Shown here in pieces: positions 60,877 through 64,000 of a stretch of 64,000 nucleotides of DNA. A program made the translations under genes and the position numbers. Each line of letters starts with the position of its first letter. The stretch's first letter is position 1. Origin of the DNA: Nostoc desertorum CM1-VF14 (GTDB lineage: Bacteria; Cyanobacteriota; Cyanobacteriia; Cyanobacteriales; Nostocaceae); the NCBI GenBank assembly GCA_019359245.1, contig JAHHHR010000026.1:45294-109293 (forward strand), written 5' to 3'. Below the pieces are notes generated by a model. It saw only the letters and a program-made list of their open reading frames with translations. It was not told the DNA's origin and did not search any database.

Positions 60877-63654
60877 ATGAAGTTACGCTCATATATGATT
60901 ATCGGGTTTTTACTCAGTCTTATCCTAAGTATCGTATCCTTTTCGGGCAATTTCACTAATGCTGCAACGCCAACAGCAGTCGCACCTGTATCTGCTGTCT
61001 CATTCACCCAAGGGGTGCAAAAAATGGTGTTGGACAACGGCTTAACGGTACTAACAAAGGAAGTCCATACTGCTCCAGTGGTGAGTATACAAGTTTGGTA
61101 TAAAGTTGGTTCACGTAACGAGGTTAAGGGAGAAAATGGCATTTCTCACCAGCTAGAACATTTGATGTTCAAAGGTACAACTGCCCGTCCAGTGCAGTTT
61201 GGAAGGTTATTTAGTGCCTTGGGTAGCCAGTTCAATGCTTTTACTAGTTATGACGAAACAGCTTACTTTGGCACAGTACAACGAGACAAACTCGAAGCAC
61301 TGCTGACACTGGAAGCCGATCGCATGGAAAACTCTTTAATTGGGCCGGAACAACTCACAAGTGAAAAACGGGTGGTGATCTCCGAGTTACAGGGGTACGA
61401 AAATTCACCAGGCTATCGTCTGAGTCGAGCAGTGATGCGAGATGCTTTTCCTAACAGAGCATACGGCTTACCTGTGGGAGGCACAAAAGCTGATGTAGAG
61501 AAATTCACGGTGGAGCAGGTGCGGAATTATTACCAAACCTACTACAGCCCAGAAAATGCCACCTTGGTGATTACAGGTGATTTTGCCACAGAACCTGTAC
61601 TCAAAATTGTTAAAGAAACTTATGGAAAGCTGGCAAAACGATCAAAACAGGACACGGTCAGGGAAAATGTCGCCGCGTCTTCTCCAGTTGCTCCTGCTAC
61701 TAAAAAAGAACCGATTATTTTGAAGCAACCTGGAAGCGCGGCATTACTGCAAGCTGTGTATCCTCTACCAGATATCAAGCATCCTGATGTTCCGGCAATT
61801 GATGTGATGGATGCCATCCTCACAGGTGGGCGTAGCTCTAGACTTTACCAGGCTTTGGTAGAATCTGGACTCGCTAGTTCAGTTAGTGGTGGTGCTGTCG
61901 AACTCATCGAACCAGGTTGGTATGAAATTAATGCTACGGCGGCTCAGGGTCAAGAGTTGGGGAAAATTGCCCAGGTACTCAAAGAATCTTTAGCAAAATT
62001 GCAAGAACAGCCAGTTACTACTGAAGAATTGAACCGGGCGAAGACACAACTGCAAGCCTCCTTTGTTTTGGGTAACCAGGACATCACTAGTCAGGCAACC
62101 CAACTGGGATATAACCAAATTGTGGCCGGCGATTATCATTTTATTGAACAGTATCTGGCTGCGATCGCTAAAGTCACCCCAGATCAGGTACAGCAAGCAG
62201 CAAAAACTTACCTCAATCCGGCTAAACAAACCATCGGCTTCTTTGAGCCAACTCAACCAGATGGTAAACCAGGGACTTCTAGCGCTGGTTCTGGGCGCAC
62301 GGTGGAAAATTTCAGCCCCGGTAAACCTGTAGATCCAGCAGAACTGGCTAAATATCTTCCACCTGCCACATCAGCTACAGATTCGGGCAAACAATCACTA
62401 CCAGAAGAGTTTACCTTAAATAACGGTTTGCGGGTTTTGCTCTTGCGCGATCGCAGCCTTCCCACCATTAACCTGAGCGGACAAATTGACGCTGGTACTG
62501 AATTCGACGGCAATCAAAAAGCTGGATTAGCGAATCTAACTGCGACCAACTTAATGAATGGGACGCAGACTAAAAATGCTCTTACCCTAGCAAAAACTTT
62601 AGAAGACCGGGGAGCCGATTTGAGCTTCAGTGCCAGCCGCGAAGGAGTTAGCGTTAGCGGTGAGGGACTTTCAGCAAACCTGCCGATATTGATTGAAACT
62701 TTGGCAGATGTGTTAGAAAACGCCACTTTCCCCGCTGAACAGTTAGAACTGAGCCGCCAACGCGCGTTGATAAGCCTTAAAGTCCAGCTAGATGACCCCA
62801 GAGGTTTAGGAAGACAAGTATTTCAGCAGACAATCTACCCAGAAAATCATCCGTTCCATAGCTTTCCCACAGCCGAGAGTTTAAAGAGCATTACTCGTGA
62901 TGATTTACTTGGGTTCTACCAGACACACTACCGACCAGATAGCACAACGATCGCAATAGTTGGAGACTTTGAGGCAGTTAAAGTAAAAGCTTTGCTAAAT
63001 CAGGCGTTTGGCGAATGGTCAGCCACAGATAAGCCACCTGTTCTCAAAATACCCTCCGTGCCATTACCAAAAACTTTGACACGCTTGAACAAAGTTATAC
63101 CTGGTAAATCCGAAGCTGTTACTTACATAGGCTACAACGGTATCTCTCGGAAAGACCCGCGTTTTTATGCAGCATTGATAATGAATCAAATTTTGGGCGG
63201 TGATACCTTATCGAGCCGCTTGGGTACAGAAGTGCGCGATCGCCAAGGTCTAACCTATGGTATTTATAGTAGTTTTGCCGCCGGAATCAATCCCGGCCCG
63301 TTTTTGATTCAGATGCAGACTGCTCCTAGTGATGCCCAAAAAGCGATCGCTAGTACTCTCGCTTTACTCAAACAGTTGCGCGAACAAGGAGTAACTGAGG
63401 CTGAATTCAACACGGCAAAACGCTCAATTACCAATAGCTACCCTGTGGATTTAGCTAATCCTAGTAATGTATCAAGTATCATTTTGGATAATGCTGTCTT
63501 AGGACTTTCACGCTCAGAAATCCGAGACTTTCCCCAAAGGATTGAAGCAGTAACTATGGCTCAGATGCAACAGGCAATCGAAGATTTAATTAAGCCGGAA
63601 AATTTGATAATTGTCACTGCTGGGCCTGGAGATACTGTACCCAAGGGCAGCTAA
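60877..63654 (+). CDS. M16-family zinc peptidase, active and inactive halves fused
   Basis: 925 aa. A signal-like N-terminal helix (MIIGFLLSLILSIVSFSGNF) suggests export. The first half has the inverted zinc motif HQLEH (GISHQLEHLMFKG) and the distal Glu in SEKRVVISELQG. The second half (EEFTLNNGLRVLLLRDRSLP onward) repeats the fold but lacks HxxEH. This is the arrangement of bacterial pitrilysin-like/PqqL-type peptidases made as one chain, with the active and inactive pair enclosing the substrate chamber. Substrate unknown; probably periplasmic. Confidence 0.9.
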   Translation: MKLRSYMIIGFLLSLILSIVSFSGNFTNAATPTAVAPVSAVSFTQGVQKMVLDNGLTVLTKEVHTAPVVSIQVWYKVGSRNEVKGENGISHQLEHLMFKGTTARPVQFGRLFSALGSQFNAFTSYDETAYFGTVQRDKLEALLTLEADRMENSLIGPEQLTSEKRVVISELQGYENSPGYRLSRAVMRDAFPNRAYGLPVGGTKADVEKFTVEQVRNYYQTYYSPENATLVITGDFATEPVLKIVKETYGKLAKRSKQDTVRENVAASSPVAPATKKEPIILKQPGSAALLQAVYPLPDIKHPDVPAIDVMDAILTGGRSSRLYQALVESGLASSVSGGAVELIEPGWYEINATAAQGQELGKIAQVLKESLAKLQEQPVTTEELNRAKTQLQASFVLGNQDITSQATQLGYNQIVAGDYHFIEQYLAAIAKVTPDQVQQAAKTYLNPAKQTIGFFEPTQPDGKPGTSSAGSGRTVENFSPGKPVDPAELAKYLPPATSATDSGKQSLPEEFTLNNGLRVLLLRDRSLPTINLSGQIDAGTEFDGNQKAGLANLTATNLMNGTQTKNALTLAKTLEDRGADLSFSASREGVSVSGEGLSANLPILIETLADVLENATFPAEQLELSRQRALISLKVQLDDPRGLGRQVFQQTIYPENHPFHSFPTAESLKSITRDDLLGFYQTHYRPDSTTIAIVGDFEAVKVKALLNQAFGEWSATDKPPVLKIPSVPLPKTLTRLNKVIPGKSEAVTYIGYNGISRKDPRFYAALIMNQILGGDTLSSRLGTEVRDRQGLTYGIYSSFAAGINPGPFLIQMQTAPSDAQKAIASTLALLKQLREQGVTEAEFNTAKRSITNSYPVDLANPSNVSSIILDNAVLGLSRSEIRDFPQRIEAVTMAQMQQAIEDLIKPENLIIVTAGPGDTVPKGS

Positions 63655-63877
63655 TTATAGCGTTTCTCGTTTGTGAGGTGCGTAGGGGCACTATTGTGCC
63701 CTTACACTTAGCGATATTGCTAGCGAAACTTAAAAAGGCTTGCTCATGACCCTCTTTTGCCCCCTTTTTAAGGAGATCACCGCAGGCGGAGGGATCTTAA
63801 CCGAACCGTATTGTAAGTGAACCTATTTCACAATTTAAATGATAAATTGGACTACATAGACACAGGCTTATACATAG
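63655..63877. other. Intergenic region with small hairpins and a repeat
   Basis: A GGGCAC-TATT-GTGCCC hairpin at about 63686-63701 may stop transcription of the peptidase. It is followed by CCCCCTTTTTAAGGAGATCA and GCAGGCGGAGGGATC, another dispersed repeat. No gene. Confidence 0.5.
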
Positions 63878-64000
63878 GGCTTGCTGAAAAAGTCAGAAAG
63901 AAGCAATTTCAAGGGTTGACTAGTTGTTCAGCCCCAGTCAATCATAAGTTTTTGTTGACTATAAATTTTACAATGATAAACTGCAATTATATTATTCGGG
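63878..64000. mobile_element. Possible insertion-sequence end, cut by the window edge
   Basis: GGCTTGCTGAAAAAGTC at 63878-63894 looks like the terminal inverted repeat of IS elements common in cyanobacteria. The sequence after it (TTGACTAGTTGTTCAGCCCC) has no similarity to anything else in the window. The transposase and the other end lie outside, so this is a tentative call. Confidence 0.3.

Overview
The window reads as chromosomal DNA of a filamentous, probably heterocyst-forming cyanobacterium of the Nostoc/Anabaena group. The evidence is the very frequent HIP1 octamer GCGATCGC, the cyanobacteria/plastid genes psbX, ycf51, ycf66, a YggT/Ycf19 gene, ccsA/ycf5, a cyAbrB regulator and a Ycf21-type chorismate lyase, large PAS/GAF hybrid histidine kinases, several Uma2 genes, and intergenic regions full of the short palindromic and GC-rich dispersed repeats typical of Nostoc. 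All calls come from reading the sequence by eye; no database search was run.

Layout. 1-3300: a 5'-truncated O-antigen-ligase-like gene, a possible NtcA-controlled small RNA, an unknown gene and ycf51. 3300-8300: an alcohol-dehydrogenase/aminotransferase pair, then a decayed arsenic island (arsR, two ArsR-like operators, a frameshifted pstS remnant, arsI, an arsC stump). 8300-14800: a 1261-residue hybrid kinase translationally coupled to a small XRE protein, then an acyltransferase-like and a GNAT gene. 15000-17200: two small unknown genes and a secreted seven-repeat protein resembling a beta-propeller lectin. 17800-24500: a branched-chain/neutral amino-acid ABC operon in which Uma2 genes, a GMC-oxidoreductase stub and an Rpn-type nuclease remnant sit between the transporter genes. 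24600-29300: a DUF1493 gene with an in-frame stop, a histidine phosphatase, glucokinase, a secreted protein, an OmpR-type regulator and hisG. 29500-34900: a three-gene kinase/regulator/hybrid-kinase operon. 35000-44350: ychF, yidD, a phytol-kinase-like gene, a pentapeptide protein, an alpha/beta hydrolase, a thioredoxin-fold gene, pyrH-frr and a geranylgeranyl-reductase-family gene. 44900-54300: a PD-(D/E)XK-like protein, a CPBP protease, cyAbrB, a frameshifted small gene, sdhB, two TolB-like lipoproteins, ycf66, psbX, yggT and accC. 54700-64000: tRNA-Leu(GAG), chorismate lyase, a tandem Uma2 duplication, a DUF3352 protein, ccsA, a fused M16 peptidase and a possible insertion-sequence end at the edge.

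Housekeeping genes (hisG, glk, ychF, pyrH-frr, accC, sdhB, psbX, ccsA) are scattered singly or in pairs, as is usual in cyanobacteria. The strongest cross-cutting observation is that dispersed repeats which are normally intergenic appear inside at least four open reading frames without breaking the frame. The second is the near-identical 135-bp tandem array coding for the seven-repeat secreted protein. Several small genes are caught in decay, which makes the accessory parts of this window a record of ongoing gene loss.
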